Source of the DNA: Ancrocorticia sp039812645
GTDB taxonomy: Bacteria > Actinomycetota > Actinomycetes > Actinomycetales > Actinomycetaceae
Direction: 5' to 3'
DNA: 64,000 nt
NCBI GenBank assembly: GCA_039812645.1
Contig: JBDIAV010000010.1
Span: forward strand, 1 to 64,000
The position numbers and the translations under genes were made by a program. Position 1 is the first letter of the stretch, and each line of letters opens with the position of its first letter. The notes beneath the pieces were generated by a model. That model was given only the letters and a program-made list of their open reading frames with translations. It was not told where the DNA came from and searched no databases. Below, in pieces: positions 1 to 7,166 of the stretch.

Positions 1-6
1 GTCAAT

Positions 7-399
7 TCAGGCGTTCATCGGATAGAACTTGAGATCATTGGTAATGATCTGGACTCTCGATCCCACAAAATCATCAGGCACGTCCCCCTCAGTTTCGATA
101 AACATCAAGTGCCCGGACACGTTTAAGGTCAATATCCCGTACTCATCGACCTCCATGACGATTCCAGATATACGGACCTCATCAGAGTCCGGCAGAATCG
201 TGAAACCGTCGGTACCACCCACCACAATCTCAAACTCACCGATGGGGTAGATACGTCTGGTGTCCACGTCAATGTCGACAATTTCCCCGGAGGCTATGGG
301 GACATCACCAACCCACTGACCCGAGAGATTACCGCTTGGCGCGCGCAGCCGCACAATACTCCCGGGAATCGCAACGCCATCAGTTCGTACGTGCATCAC
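7..399 (-). CDS. Hypothetical protein, 130 aa
   Basis: I do not recognise this protein. It opens with GTG immediately followed by ATG (either could be the start) and has no clear Shine-Dalgarno sequence. It has no signal peptide or membrane segment. The sequence alternates short hydrophobic stretches with acidic turns, which suggests a small all-beta, acidic soluble domain. It sits alone downstream of the transketolase/PTS operon, separated from it by a strong terminator, so it is probably not part of that operon. It could be a lone orphan or the last gene of a unit that continues beyond the left edge of the window. No function is proposed. Confidence 0.55.
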   Translation of the reverse strand: MMHVRTDGVAIPGSIVRLRAPSGNLSGQWVGDVPIASGEIVDIDVDTRRIYPIGEFEIVVGGTDGFTILPDSDEVRISGIVMEVDEYGILTLNVSGHLMFIETEGDVPDDFVGSRVQIITNDLKFYPMNA

Positions 400-554
400 A
401 AAACATCCGTGCTACATCACTCCGCCGCATGAAAGACCGCCATCCACCTTCGCCGAGTCCTTGGCATCAACCATACGGGAATCATCACGATTCAGGGCGG
501 AATAACGCGGAATAACACTGTTGCCGCATGGACGTCGTCGTCAATTAGACAACT

Positions 555-570
555 ACGCAATATATTGCGT
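555..570. promoter_or_regulatory. 16-bp perfect palindrome
   Basis: ACGCAATATATTGCGT is a perfect 16-bp palindrome in the 239-bp gap between the transketolase operon and the 130-aa gene. It lies just beyond the operon terminator and upstream of the small gene, so it could be an operator for that gene. An AT-rich centre with GC ends is typical of a dimeric repressor site. No regulator is identified. Confidence 0.4.
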
Positions 571-582
571 TCCAACAAAAGG

Positions 583-622
583 GAGGGCCGCCGGCCGGGT
601 TTCACACCCGCCGGCGGCCCTC
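583..622 (-). terminator. Terminator of the transketolase/PTS operon
   Basis: A 17-bp GC-rich stem with one bulged base (C595) and a 5-nt loop lies 16 bp beyond the transketolase C-subunit stop. On the minus strand it is followed by CCCTTTTGTT, a short U tract. It is a good rho-independent terminator for the operon. Confidence 0.85.
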
Positions 623-638
623 AACTAATGGTGCCCAG

Positions 639-1598
639 CTACTTCCTCAACAGCTTCTCGGCCGCTGTGGAAATATCAGTGGCGGTCAGGCCATAGTCGC
701 CCATGAGCCAGTCTGTCGTGCCAACTTGGCCGAAGCGCTCGCGGACTCCAATACGGTACTGCGGTGTGGGCTGATTTTCTGCCAGTAGCTCCGCCACGGC
801 CGATCCCATACCGTTGATGACGTTGTGGTTCTCGCACGTCACTACAGCACCGGTACGGCGCGCGGATTCTAGAAGAACCGAATCGTCCAAGGGCTTGATG
901 CGGAATACGTCCACGACCTCGGCCGAAATGCCCTTTTCAGAGAGTCGATCAGCAGCTTCCAGTGCTTCAGCTACCTCAATGCCGCAAGCAAACAACGAAA
1001 TATCGCTGCCCTCACGTAGAACACGGGCACCAGAATCGCCAAAATCGGTATCTGCGGTGTACAGACGACGCTTGGGTGCCTTTCGGATTGTACGGATATA
1101 CGTGAGTCCCCCACGCTCGTGTGCACCACGCAAGGCTGCGGCGAACTGGACCTGGTCACTCACATCGTAGATCGTGATACCGGGAATAACCCGAAGGATG
1201 CCCATATCCTCGAAGGTCATGTGAGTGCCGCCATTATGTTCGGCAGTCACGCCGGCATCAGAGCCCACTAGGCAAGCACTCAGCTGCGCGTAAGCAAGTG
1301 ACACAAACACCTGATCCATGGCGCGGCGCGCCAGGAACTGGCCGAAGGAATGCACGTAGGCGAAACCTCCGGCCACGTTAATGCCAGCGGAGGCGCTCAC
1401 CATGTGCGCCTCCATGATGCCCACGTTGACGTAATGGGAACCCATCGCCTGCTTAAGCCCCGAGGTTGCCATCGCACTGGAAAGATCCGCTTCCATCGCA
1501 AAGATCTCATCGGGATGCTCGCGATAGAGATCTCCTACCACGGCAGCGTATACCTGGCGCATTTCGAGTCCGGTCACGTCGGTCGTTGCCTTACTCAT
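639..1598 (-). CDS. Transketolase, C-terminal subunit (319 aa)
   Basis: This is the pyrimidine-binding plus C-terminal half of a split transketolase. With the N-terminal subunit encoded just upstream it transfers two-carbon ketol units in the non-oxidative pentose phosphate pathway. The catalytic Glu lies in NVGIMEAHM (E63). The AEHNGGTHMTFEDMG segment and the C-terminal regulatory fold (HNVINGMGSAV) are present. An in-frame extension to 1712 exists, but the start at 1598 (MSKATTDVTG) is preferred because its ATG overlaps the stop of the N-subunit gene by 8 nt, a layout expected for translational coupling. The length matches stand-alone C subunits (about 310-330 aa). The PTS genes lie upstream in the same transcription direction. 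Confidence 0.9.
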   Translation of the reverse strand: MSKATTDVTGLEMRQVYAAVVGDLYREHPDEIFAMEADLSSAMATSGLKQAMGSHYVNVGIMEAHMVSASAGINVAGGFAYVHSFGQFLARRAMDQVFVSLAYAQLSACLVGSDAGVTAEHNGGTHMTFEDMGILRVIPGITIYDVSDQVQFAAALRGAHERGGLTYIRTIRKAPKRRLYTADTDFGDSGARVLREGSDISLFACGIEVAEALEAADRLSEKGISAEVVDVFRIKPLDDSVLLESARRTGAVVTCENHNVINGMGSAVAELLAENQPTPQYRIGVRERFGQVGTTDWLMGDYGLTATDISTAAEKLLRK

Positions 1599-2439
1599 AG
1601 CTGATCCCTGCCTTTGCAAGCTCTGCCTCGAGCTCGGCGAGCCGGGCTTCGATCTGTCCAAGCCCGGCGGCATCGAGACGCATGTGGTGATTGTCGGAAG
1701 CGGTGGCCACAAAGTCTACGCCGGCTCCCTTGGTGGTATCGAGAACAATGCAGATGGGCCGATCCGTCGCGCCCTCAGCACGCTTGAGCGCCTCCGCGAT
1801 GACCTCGGCATCCTGACCGTTCACGCGTTCTGCCGCGAAACCGAAGGCCTGGAACTTCTCCACAAAATCAAAAGTCTCGCAAATATCTTTCGTGTATCCG
1901 TCAAGCTGACGCTTGTTCTCGTCCACCATGACCACCAGGTTAGTGAGCCGCTGATGTGCGATGAACTGCGCCGCTTCCCAGCACTGGCCCTCGTTGAGTT
2001 CGCCGTCGCCAACAATCGTGTAGACACGATTGCTGCGGCCTTGAGCACGCAGACCATACGCGATACCAGCAGCCGCGGAAATCCCCTGGCCCATAGAGCC
2101 GGTGGTCATTTCAACGCCCGGAATCTTTACCCGGTCGGGATGTGATGGGAGCAAGGTGCCGTTGTTGTTGAGCGTGTACAGCCGCTCGACATCAAAGAAT
2201 CCACATGCGGCAAGTGTGGAGTATAGGGCAGGCCCACCGTGCCCTTTAGAGAGCACGAAGAAGTCGCGCTCTTCCCACGCCGGATTCTGTGGATCGAATC
2301 TCAGCTGGCGTCCATACAATGCCGCGAGAGCTTCGACGATCGACAGGCTTCCTCCGAAATGCCCGTAGCCTTTAGCGTGGAGCATCCGGGTTGTCAGGAA
2401 TCTGATCTCTGCAGAGAAGACTTTCAGATCCTTGTCCAT
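1591..2439 (-). CDS. Transketolase, N-terminal subunit (282 aa)
   Basis: This is the thiamine-diphosphate pyrophosphate-binding half of the split transketolase. The ThDP motif starts GDGELNEGQCWEA (from residue 144) and ends in DENK (173-176). The N-terminal LSKGHGGPALY and the TGSMGQGIS segments are the usual substrate and cofactor contacts. The protein ends before the pyrimidine domain, which the following gene supplies. It is separated from the PTS IIC gene by about 90 bp that contains a 14-bp hairpin, so its expression may be uncoupled from the transporter. Pairing with a sugar-acid type PTS suggests that the imported substrate is converted to a pentose or pentulose phosphate. Confidence 0.92.
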   Translation of the reverse strand: MDKDLKVFSAEIRFLTTRMLHAKGYGHFGGSLSIVEALAALYGRQLRFDPQNPAWEERDFFVLSKGHGGPALYSTLAACGFFDVERLYTLNNNGTLLPSHPDRVKIPGVEMTTGSMGQGISAAAGIAYGLRAQGRSNRVYTIVGDGELNEGQCWEAAQFIAHQRLTNLVVMVDENKRQLDGYTKDICETFDFVEKFQAFGFAAERVNGQDAEVIAEALKRAEGATDRPICIVLDTTKGAGVDFVATASDNHHMRLDAAGLGQIEARLAELEAELAKAGISYE

Positions 2440-2475
2440 AGGTTTTACTCTTTCAGATTGATGATAGAGGGATGC

Positions 2476-2514
2476 AATGAGGGCAGTAGTACCTCACGTG
2501 CTACTGCCCTCATT
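2476..2514 (-). terminator. Intercistronic hairpin between PTS IIC and transketolase
   Basis: A perfect 14-bp stem (AATGAGGGCAGTAG and its complement) with an 11-nt loop sits between the IIC stop and the transketolase N-subunit start. No U tract follows on the minus strand, so it is more likely an mRNA stability or partial read-through element than a full terminator. Confidence 0.55.
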
Positions 2515-2529
2515 GGGGTAGGGAAATGA

Positions 2530-3900
2530 CTAAGCAGCGACAGCTGCCTTCGGAGCCTTCTTGAAGATCGAGTAGGCAATCATTGCGCCATAGAGAACGA
2601 CGAGTCCAGCGATGGCGCCGATCTGTCCAAAACTTCCGCCCAGGTTACCGAAGTAAATACCCATGATCGTGAAGTCGAAATCGGAGAAGGTGGAACTGGC
2701 AGAGCCAAGATCACCAAGAGCCGGTGCGAGTGCCAGAGGTAGGAAGCTGATGGCAATACCTTGGACGAATGCTCCGACGACGGCGCCCCGAAGGCCACCG
2801 CGCGAGTTACCAAACACGCCTGCCGTTGCACCGCAGAAGAAGTGAGGCACCACGCCGGGGATGACGATGGGCAGGCCAGCCAGCGCCATGATCGGCATTG
2901 AGACGATGCCACCAACGAAGCTGGACAGGAAGCCGATCAGCACCGCGTTCGGAGCAAACGGGAACACAATTGGGCAGTCGAGTGCGGGAATGGCGTTCGG
3001 TACGAGCTTCTCGGAGATGCCCTTGAAAGCGGGGACGATCTCGTTGAGGATCAGACGGACGCCAGCGAGGATGATGAAAACGCCAGCCGCAAACTGACCG
3101 GCGAGAGTCAGTGCGAAGATAACGAAGTTACCTTCTTCCGGGTAGTTCTCCGCGAAGAAGGACGGACCCGCGAAGATGGCGACGATCAGGTAGACAATCA
3201 TCATCGTGATAGAAATCGAGACCGTGGAATCGCGAAGGAATGCCAACGACTTGGGGAAGTTAACTTCCTCGGTGGTGGTGACCTTTTCCTTCTTGCCACG
3301 TAGCAGCGAACCAATGGCACCGGCCATCCAGTAGCCTCCGCCACCGAAGTGGCCTAGGCCCACGCCGTCGTTACCCGTCATCTCACGCATATACCGTTGG
3401 AGGAAGTATGGCGACAAACTCATCACGGCACCGAGCGCGAGCGAGCCCGTGAGAATGAGTGAGGCACCACTGAATCCAGCGACGGCGAAGATAACCGCCA
3501 GCATAGCTGCCATGTACAGGGTGTGATGGCCCGTCAGGAAGATGTGCTTAAACTTCGTAAAGCGCGCGATAAGGATGTTCACCAGCATGCCGAAGAACAT
3601 GATGAGAGCAGTGGCCGTACCGTACTCATCAAGCGCCATCGCCACGATGGCCTCGTTGTTCGGGACAACGCCCTTAACATTAAAGGCAGCTTTGAACATA
3701 TCCCCGAAGGGTGCGAGGGAAGCAGAAACAACGCCGGCGCCACCCGAGAGGACGAGGAAGCCAACGAAGGTCTTCAGCGTGCCTTTGACGATATCGCTCG
3801 CGGGCTTACGCTGCACCAGCAAGCCGATGAGAGCGATGAGCGCAACAAGAATAGCGGGAGTACTGGCAATATCAACCAGTACGTCAATAACAGAACCCAT
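2530..3900 (-). CDS. ulaA: Ascorbate-family PTS, EIIC membrane subunit (456 aa)
   Basis: This is an integral membrane permease subunit of the ascorbate-galactitol PTS superfamily (UlaA/SgaT family). It carries the characteristic N-terminal block (VLVDIASTPAILVALIALIG, residues 6-25), many hydrophobic segments and the AFNVKGVVPNNEAIVA region, and its length matches the family (about 450-480 aa). The start is supported by GGAGAG six bases upstream. It lies directly downstream of genes for matching IIB and IIA proteins. The true substrate is uncertain: none of the ascorbate catabolic genes (lactonase ulaG, ulaD-F) is nearby, and the partner enzyme here is transketolase. A pentose, pentitol or related sugar acid is possible. 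Confidence 0.9.
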   Translation of the reverse strand: MGSVIDVLVDIASTPAILVALIALIGLLVQRKPASDIVKGTLKTFVGFLVLSGGAGVVSASLAPFGDMFKAAFNVKGVVPNNEAIVAMALDEYGTATALIMFFGMLVNILIARFTKFKHIFLTGHHTLYMAAMLAVIFAVAGFSGASLILTGSLALGAVMSLSPYFLQRYMREMTGNDGVGLGHFGGGGYWMAGAIGSLLRGKKEKVTTTEEVNFPKSLAFLRDSTVSISITMMIVYLIVAIFAGPSFFAENYPEEGNFVIFALTLAGQFAAGVFIILAGVRLILNEIVPAFKGISEKLVPNAIPALDCPIVFPFAPNAVLIGFLSSFVGGIVSMPIMALAGLPIVIPGVVPHFFCGATAGVFGNSRGGLRGAVVGAFVQGIAISFLPLALAPALGDLGSASSTFSDFDFTIMGIYFGNLGGSFGQIGAIAGLVVLYGAMIAYSIFKKAPKAAVAA

Positions 3901-3915
3901 GGGAATCTCTCCGTG

Positions 3916-4200
3916 CTACTTGAGCCCGAGCTCTTCGACAGCTTGCCCGACCTTGGTGCGGAGCTCGTCGAGATCGATGATGCTGTCCAGAATGACAACC
4001 TTGGCAGGAGCAAGATTCAAGCCATCGGCGATGTCGCGTGCAAGGAAGAAGACGTCGGCGGCACCGGGGTGAGCACTAGAGACATCAGAGTGCTCGACTT
4101 CCACGCCGGAGACGCCGAGTTCGCCCAGCACCTTGTTGATGTTCATTTCCACCATGAAGCTGGAGCCGAGTCCTGATCCGCAAATTGCCATGAACTTCAT
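3916..4200 (-). CDS. ulaB: Ascorbate-family PTS, EIIB subunit (94 aa)
   Basis: This is a small cytosolic phosphocarrier that receives phosphate from EIIA and passes it to the incoming sugar. The active-site Cys7 lies in MKFMAICGSGLGSSF, the typical P-loop-like IIB motif. The 94-aa length is normal for the family. The start at 4200 is chosen over a longer frame to 4263 because AAAGG is present eight bases upstream and because the motif must lie at the N-terminus. The gene sits between IIA (44-bp gap) and IIC (15-bp gap) in one operon. Confidence 0.92.
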   Translation of the reverse strand: MKFMAICGSGLGSSFMVEMNINKVLGELGVSGVEVEHSDVSSAHPGAADVFFLARDIADGLNLAPAKVVILDSIIDLDELRTKVGQAVEELGLK

Positions 4201-4243
4201 TGTTCTAACCTTTCGATTGTTTTTTGTTGTGTCGTGTCGAGTG

Positions 4244-4705
4244 CTATTCGCCGAAGATGGCAAGCACTTCTTCCGGTGAGGTCGCAGCCTTGAGATCCTC
4301 GACTCGCCCGGCGTCCGTCAGGACGCCGGCAAGCATTTGTAGAACACCGAGATGGGACTTGTTGTCCACAGCGGCGAGCATGATGAACACGTCGATTGCG
4401 TGGTCCTCGCGATCGAGAAGGAGAACAGGCTTGCGTGTCCTCAAGAAAGAGAGAGCCATTTGATTGACACCGGCTTCTGGGCGTGCATGCGGCATAGCAA
4501 TGCCACGCCCCAAGTCGAAGTACGGGCCTTTTTCTTCCGCAATCCGAATGGCATCCTCGATATAGGCGTCCGTGACAGCGCCCTCATCAACGAGGGGCTT
4601 GCCAGCGAGGCGAATAGCGCTCTTCCAATCCAGTTCGTCGTCGGTGAACTGGATGCGTGAAGCGGCAAGTCGGGCTACATTGCCCGATGCTTGTGAATCC
4701 GTCAT
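4244..4705 (-). CDS. ulaC: Ascorbate/mannitol-type PTS, EIIA subunit (153 aa)
   Basis: This is the first gene of the operon and encodes the EIIA domain phosphorylated by HPr. The phosphorylated residue is predicted to be His73 in GIAMPHARPE. The length and the 'PTS EIIA type-2' pattern (MLAAVDNKSHLGVL, then EVLAIFGE at the C-terminus) fit the UlaC/SgaA group. CGGAGGATCGT precedes the ATG. The gene is transcribed divergently from the GntR/UTRA regulator, and the intergenic region carries repeats likely to be its operators. Confidence 0.9.
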   Translation of the reverse strand: MTDSQASGNVARLAASRIQFTDDELDWKSAIRLAGKPLVDEGAVTDAYIEDAIRIAEEKGPYFDLGRGIAMPHARPEAGVNQMALSFLRTRKPVLLLDREDHAIDVFIMLAAVDNKSHLGVLQMLAGVLTDAGRVEDLKAATSPEEVLAIFGE

Positions 4706-4942
4706 ACGATCCTCCGATTCGTTATAACGTTATGATGTATAAGCAAGAGTAGCTCGTGGCCAAAACTCCCGCTACCGAAATGGTTCACGAATATTTGAGA
4801 ATTTTCAAGGACGAATATTCATCATGTGCTGTATGATGTTTTAGACGGCGGTCTTAAAAGGTGTAGTAACCCATGAGATACATCGCCGTTTCCTCGCCAA
4901 CGGCATCTTGTCAATGGTCTGGCATGAGAGCAAAGGAGCATC
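4706..4942. promoter_or_regulatory. Divergent PTS/GntR control region
   Basis: The 237-bp gap between the PTS operon and its regulator gene holds several repeats. ATAACGTTAT (4724-4733) is a 10-bp palindrome overlapping a TATAAC -10-like box for the minus-strand PTS promoter. CATCAT and ATGATG (4820-4838) form an inverted repeat with a 7-nt spacer. ACGAATATT occurs twice in direct orientation (4787 and 4811), and TATGATGT occurs twice (4731 and 4832). These are candidate GntR-family operators. Which of them is bound cannot be decided from sequence. Confidence 0.55.
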
Positions 4943-5719
4943 GTGCGCACACGTACACCTAAATATGTTGCCGTTCGTGATGTGCTTGTTCGTCGTGTTC
5001 GTGAGTCCTCCCCCGGTGATCAACTGCCCACGGAGCCAGAGTTGTGTGCCGAGTTCGGCATCTCACGTATTACGCTCCGGCGTGCTGTGGAAGAACTCAT
5101 TGACGAAGGTTTATTAGTGAGGGAGCAGGGTCGTGGCACGTTTGTCACCGATCCTAAACGGGCGGGAGTTTTTACCGAATCTTTTGCTAATCGAGTCATT
5201 GGCTTCTATCGGCAACAGTTGGAGGCCGGGCGGACTGTGACGAGCCGTGTTCTAGCCAACAAGATTGCTGTCAACCCGGAGGCAGCTGAGATCCTTGGAG
5301 AACCGGAATCGGCGGTACTAGTTGAGCTGAGTCGGATCCGCTATGTCAACGGTATTCTTCAGCAGTGTTCAACGACCTGGCTTCCTCGGAAACGTTTTTC
5401 TGGTGTGCTCAAGCATAATTTTTCCGAGGGCTCTCTGTATGAGTTTATTGAGCAGAAATATGGTGTTGAACTGATCCGTAATGACCTGGTTGTGCGTTTA
5501 TCGCGCGCGGATAAGGACGTCTCGTTGGCGCTCGGTATTCCTGAGGAGGAACCGATTATGGCCATGACATCGACAGTTTTTGAGACCGGCGATGTCCCCA
5601 TTGCCTATGGCGTCACGAGTTTCACTCCGCGCAACAGTCAGATTTCTATTAGCTTGCGTGATCTCGGCGGTCCCTGGCCCCAACTAACAGCAAGCATTTC
5701 AGAAGCAATCGACGAGTAA
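4943..5719 (+). CDS. GntR-family regulator, HutC/UTRA type (258 aa)
   Basis: An N-terminal winged helix-turn-helix (about residues 5-70; core LPTEPELCAEFGISRITLRR) is followed by a UTRA effector-binding domain (about 90-245) of the kind that senses phosphorylated sugars. The GTG start at 4943 is supported by AAAGGAG at the correct distance. Its divergent position next to the PTS/transketolase operon strongly suggests that it is the local repressor, released by the imported sugar phosphate or a product of transketolase. The inverted and direct repeats between the two transcription units are the likely operators. Confidence 0.88.
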   Translation: MRTRTPKYVAVRDVLVRRVRESSPGDQLPTEPELCAEFGISRITLRRAVEELIDEGLLVREQGRGTFVTDPKRAGVFTESFANRVIGFYRQQLEAGRTVTSRVLANKIAVNPEAAEILGEPESAVLVELSRIRYVNGILQQCSTTWLPRKRFSGVLKHNFSEGSLYEFIEQKYGVELIRNDLVVRLSRADKDVSLALGIPEEEPIMAMTSTVFETGDVPIAYGVTSFTPRNSQISISLRDLGGPWPQLTASISEAIDE

Positions 5720-5832
5720 AACGTCTAGCGCGGCGTTTTTCCGGATAATAAACGACGACGATGCACCACCACATTCGCTGAATTCACTGAACTCACCGAA
5801 GAAATCCGCGCCTGGACGGCCGCATATAAAAA

Positions 5833-5862
5833 TGGGGGGCCCCGCTGATGCGGGGCCCCCCA
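5833..5862 (-). terminator. Terminator of hisG
   Basis: A perfect 13-bp stem (TGGGGGGCCCCGC) with a TGAT loop, read on the minus strand, is followed by TTTTTATAT. This is a textbook rho-independent terminator 46 bp beyond hisG. The gap from 5720 to 5908 holds no other feature except a weak AAAACG/CGTTTT repeat just after the regulator gene, possibly that gene's own terminator. Confidence 0.9.
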
Positions 5863-5908
5863 TCCACAATCACCAGCTAGAAAGCACAGGCCTTCCAGCA
5901 AGAATCAA

Positions 5909-6751
5909 TCACACACGGCACGCGAGGATCGGCGTGACGATGATGCCACGGGCACCCACATCGTAGAGACCATCCATAATCTGGTTGGTCACGTCCCGCT
6001 TAACCATGGCGCGCACAGCAACCCAGCCCTCCTCGTGAAGAGGAGACACGGTGGGTGACTGCAGGCCCGGAGTCAGCTTTGCAGCTTCGTCGAGGTGCTC
6101 CACCGGGCAGTCATAATCGAACACCACGTAGTGACGAGCCACCTGCACGCCTTCGAGGCGGCGGTCCAGCGTGGTCAAGCCCTTGGGCTCCACGCCGTCA
6201 CGGCAAATGAGCACGGCCTCGGACTTGAGGATAGGATCGGCGAACACTTCGAGACCCGCGGCGCGCAGCGTAGATCCAGTCTCCACCACGTCGGCAATAA
6301 GATCGGCAACGCCGAGCTGCACGGAGGATTCTACGGCACCGTCGAGGTGCACGACGGTGGCCTCGATGCCCTGCTCAGCAAGGTACTTGCGCACGAGACC
6401 ATCGTAGGCGGTAGCCACACGCTTGCCGCGAATATCTTCGAGGCTGGAGCAGGTGCCCTTAGGGGCGGCGAAACGGAAGGTGGATCGGGCGAAGCCCAAC
6501 GCGCGGTGCTCGATAGCAGGAGCACCCGAATCGATGAGCAGGTCACGGCCGGTGATGCCCACGTCAACAGTACCGGCACCGACGTACACGGCCACATCAC
6601 GCGGACGCAGGAAGAAGAACTCGACGTTGTTGACCTCGTCGGTCAGAACGAGTTCACGCCCGCCACGGCGCTGGCGGTATCCGGCCTCCACGAGCATTTG
6701 GCACGCGGGATCGGAGAGGGAACCCTTGTTGGGTACAGCAATGCGAAGCAT
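5909..6751 (-). CDS. hisG: ATP phosphoribosyltransferase, long form (280 aa)
   Basis: This is the first enzyme of histidine biosynthesis: ATP plus PRPP gives phosphoribosyl-ATP. It begins MLRIAVPNKGSLSDP, the standard N-terminus, and contains DVGITGRDLL and the PRPP-binding ADLIADVVETGSTLRAAGL segment. The 280-aa length and the C-terminal part (VAVRAMVKRD to GARGIIVTPILACRV) indicate the long, hexameric form with its own regulatory domain, as in other actinomycetes, so histidine feedback is expected and no HisZ is needed. The in-frame extension to 6937 overlaps hisE and is rejected. It lies 7 bp behind hisE. Confidence 0.95.
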   Translation of the reverse strand: MLRIAVPNKGSLSDPACQMLVEAGYRQRRGGRELVLTDEVNNVEFFFLRPRDVAVYVGAGTVDVGITGRDLLIDSGAPAIEHRALGFARSTFRFAAPKGTCSSLEDIRGKRVATAYDGLVRKYLAEQGIEATVVHLDGAVESSVQLGVADLIADVVETGSTLRAAGLEVFADPILKSEAVLICRDGVEPKGLTTLDRRLEGVQVARHYVVFDYDCPVEHLDEAAKLTPGLQSPTVSPLHEEGWVAVRAMVKRDVTNQIMDGLYDVGARGIIVTPILACRV

Positions 6752-6758
6752 GAAAATC

Positions 6759-7022
6759 CTAGAGGTAGCGGTAGACGTCTTGAAGGGTGAGGCCACGGGC
6801 GATGAGCATGACCTGGAGATGATAGAGCAGCTGGGAGGCTTCCTCGGCGAGGGACTCGTCGCTTTCATACTCGGCGGCGATCCAGACCTCTCCGGCCTCT
6901 TCCACGATCTTCTTGCCGATCGCATGGATTCCCGCATCCAGTTCGTCCACGGTGCCCGATCCTTCGGGACGCTCCACAGCCTTACGGCTCAGCTCATCGA
7001 ATAGTTCTTCAAAATTCTTCAC
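6759..7022 (-). CDS. hisE: Phosphoribosyl-ATP pyrophosphatase (87 aa)
   Basis: This is the second step of histidine synthesis, hydrolysing PR-ATP to PR-AMP and pyrophosphate. It is a short all-alpha MazG-like protein. The metal-binding acidic residues lie in KKIVEEAGEVWIAAEYES and EEASQLLYHLQVML, as usual for stand-alone HisE (about 87-95 aa). It forms a pair with hisG, the common actinobacterial arrangement. The unusual part is what lies upstream: the flavin transporter operon in the same orientation, with a 144-bp gap and no obvious terminator, so the his pair could be co-transcribed behind an FMN riboswitch or have its own promoter in the gap. Confidence 0.93.
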   Translation of the reverse strand: MKNFEELFDELSRKAVERPEGSGTVDELDAGIHAIGKKIVEEAGEVWIAAEYESDESLAEEASQLLYHLQVMLIARGLTLQDVYRYL

Positions 7023-7128
7023 GAGGCCAGCTTACAAGCGCGTGCCCCACAAACGCCTGAACGTCCGTAGGGCAACGCGTCACACCGATGTCATCACGGA
7101 TGACGTCCGTGAAACGACGGCGAATCTC

Positions 7129-7162
7129 CTCGCCTTTTCCCACAACTCGCCTTTTCCCACAA
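7129..7162. repeat. Tandem 17-bp duplication
   Basis: CTCGCCTTTTCCCACAA is present twice in perfect tandem, ending four bases from the stop codon of the substrate-binding lipoprotein gene and lying in the gap before hisE. It looks like a recent slippage duplication. It has no obvious secondary structure. Confidence 0.8.
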
Positions 7163-7166
7163 CTCG

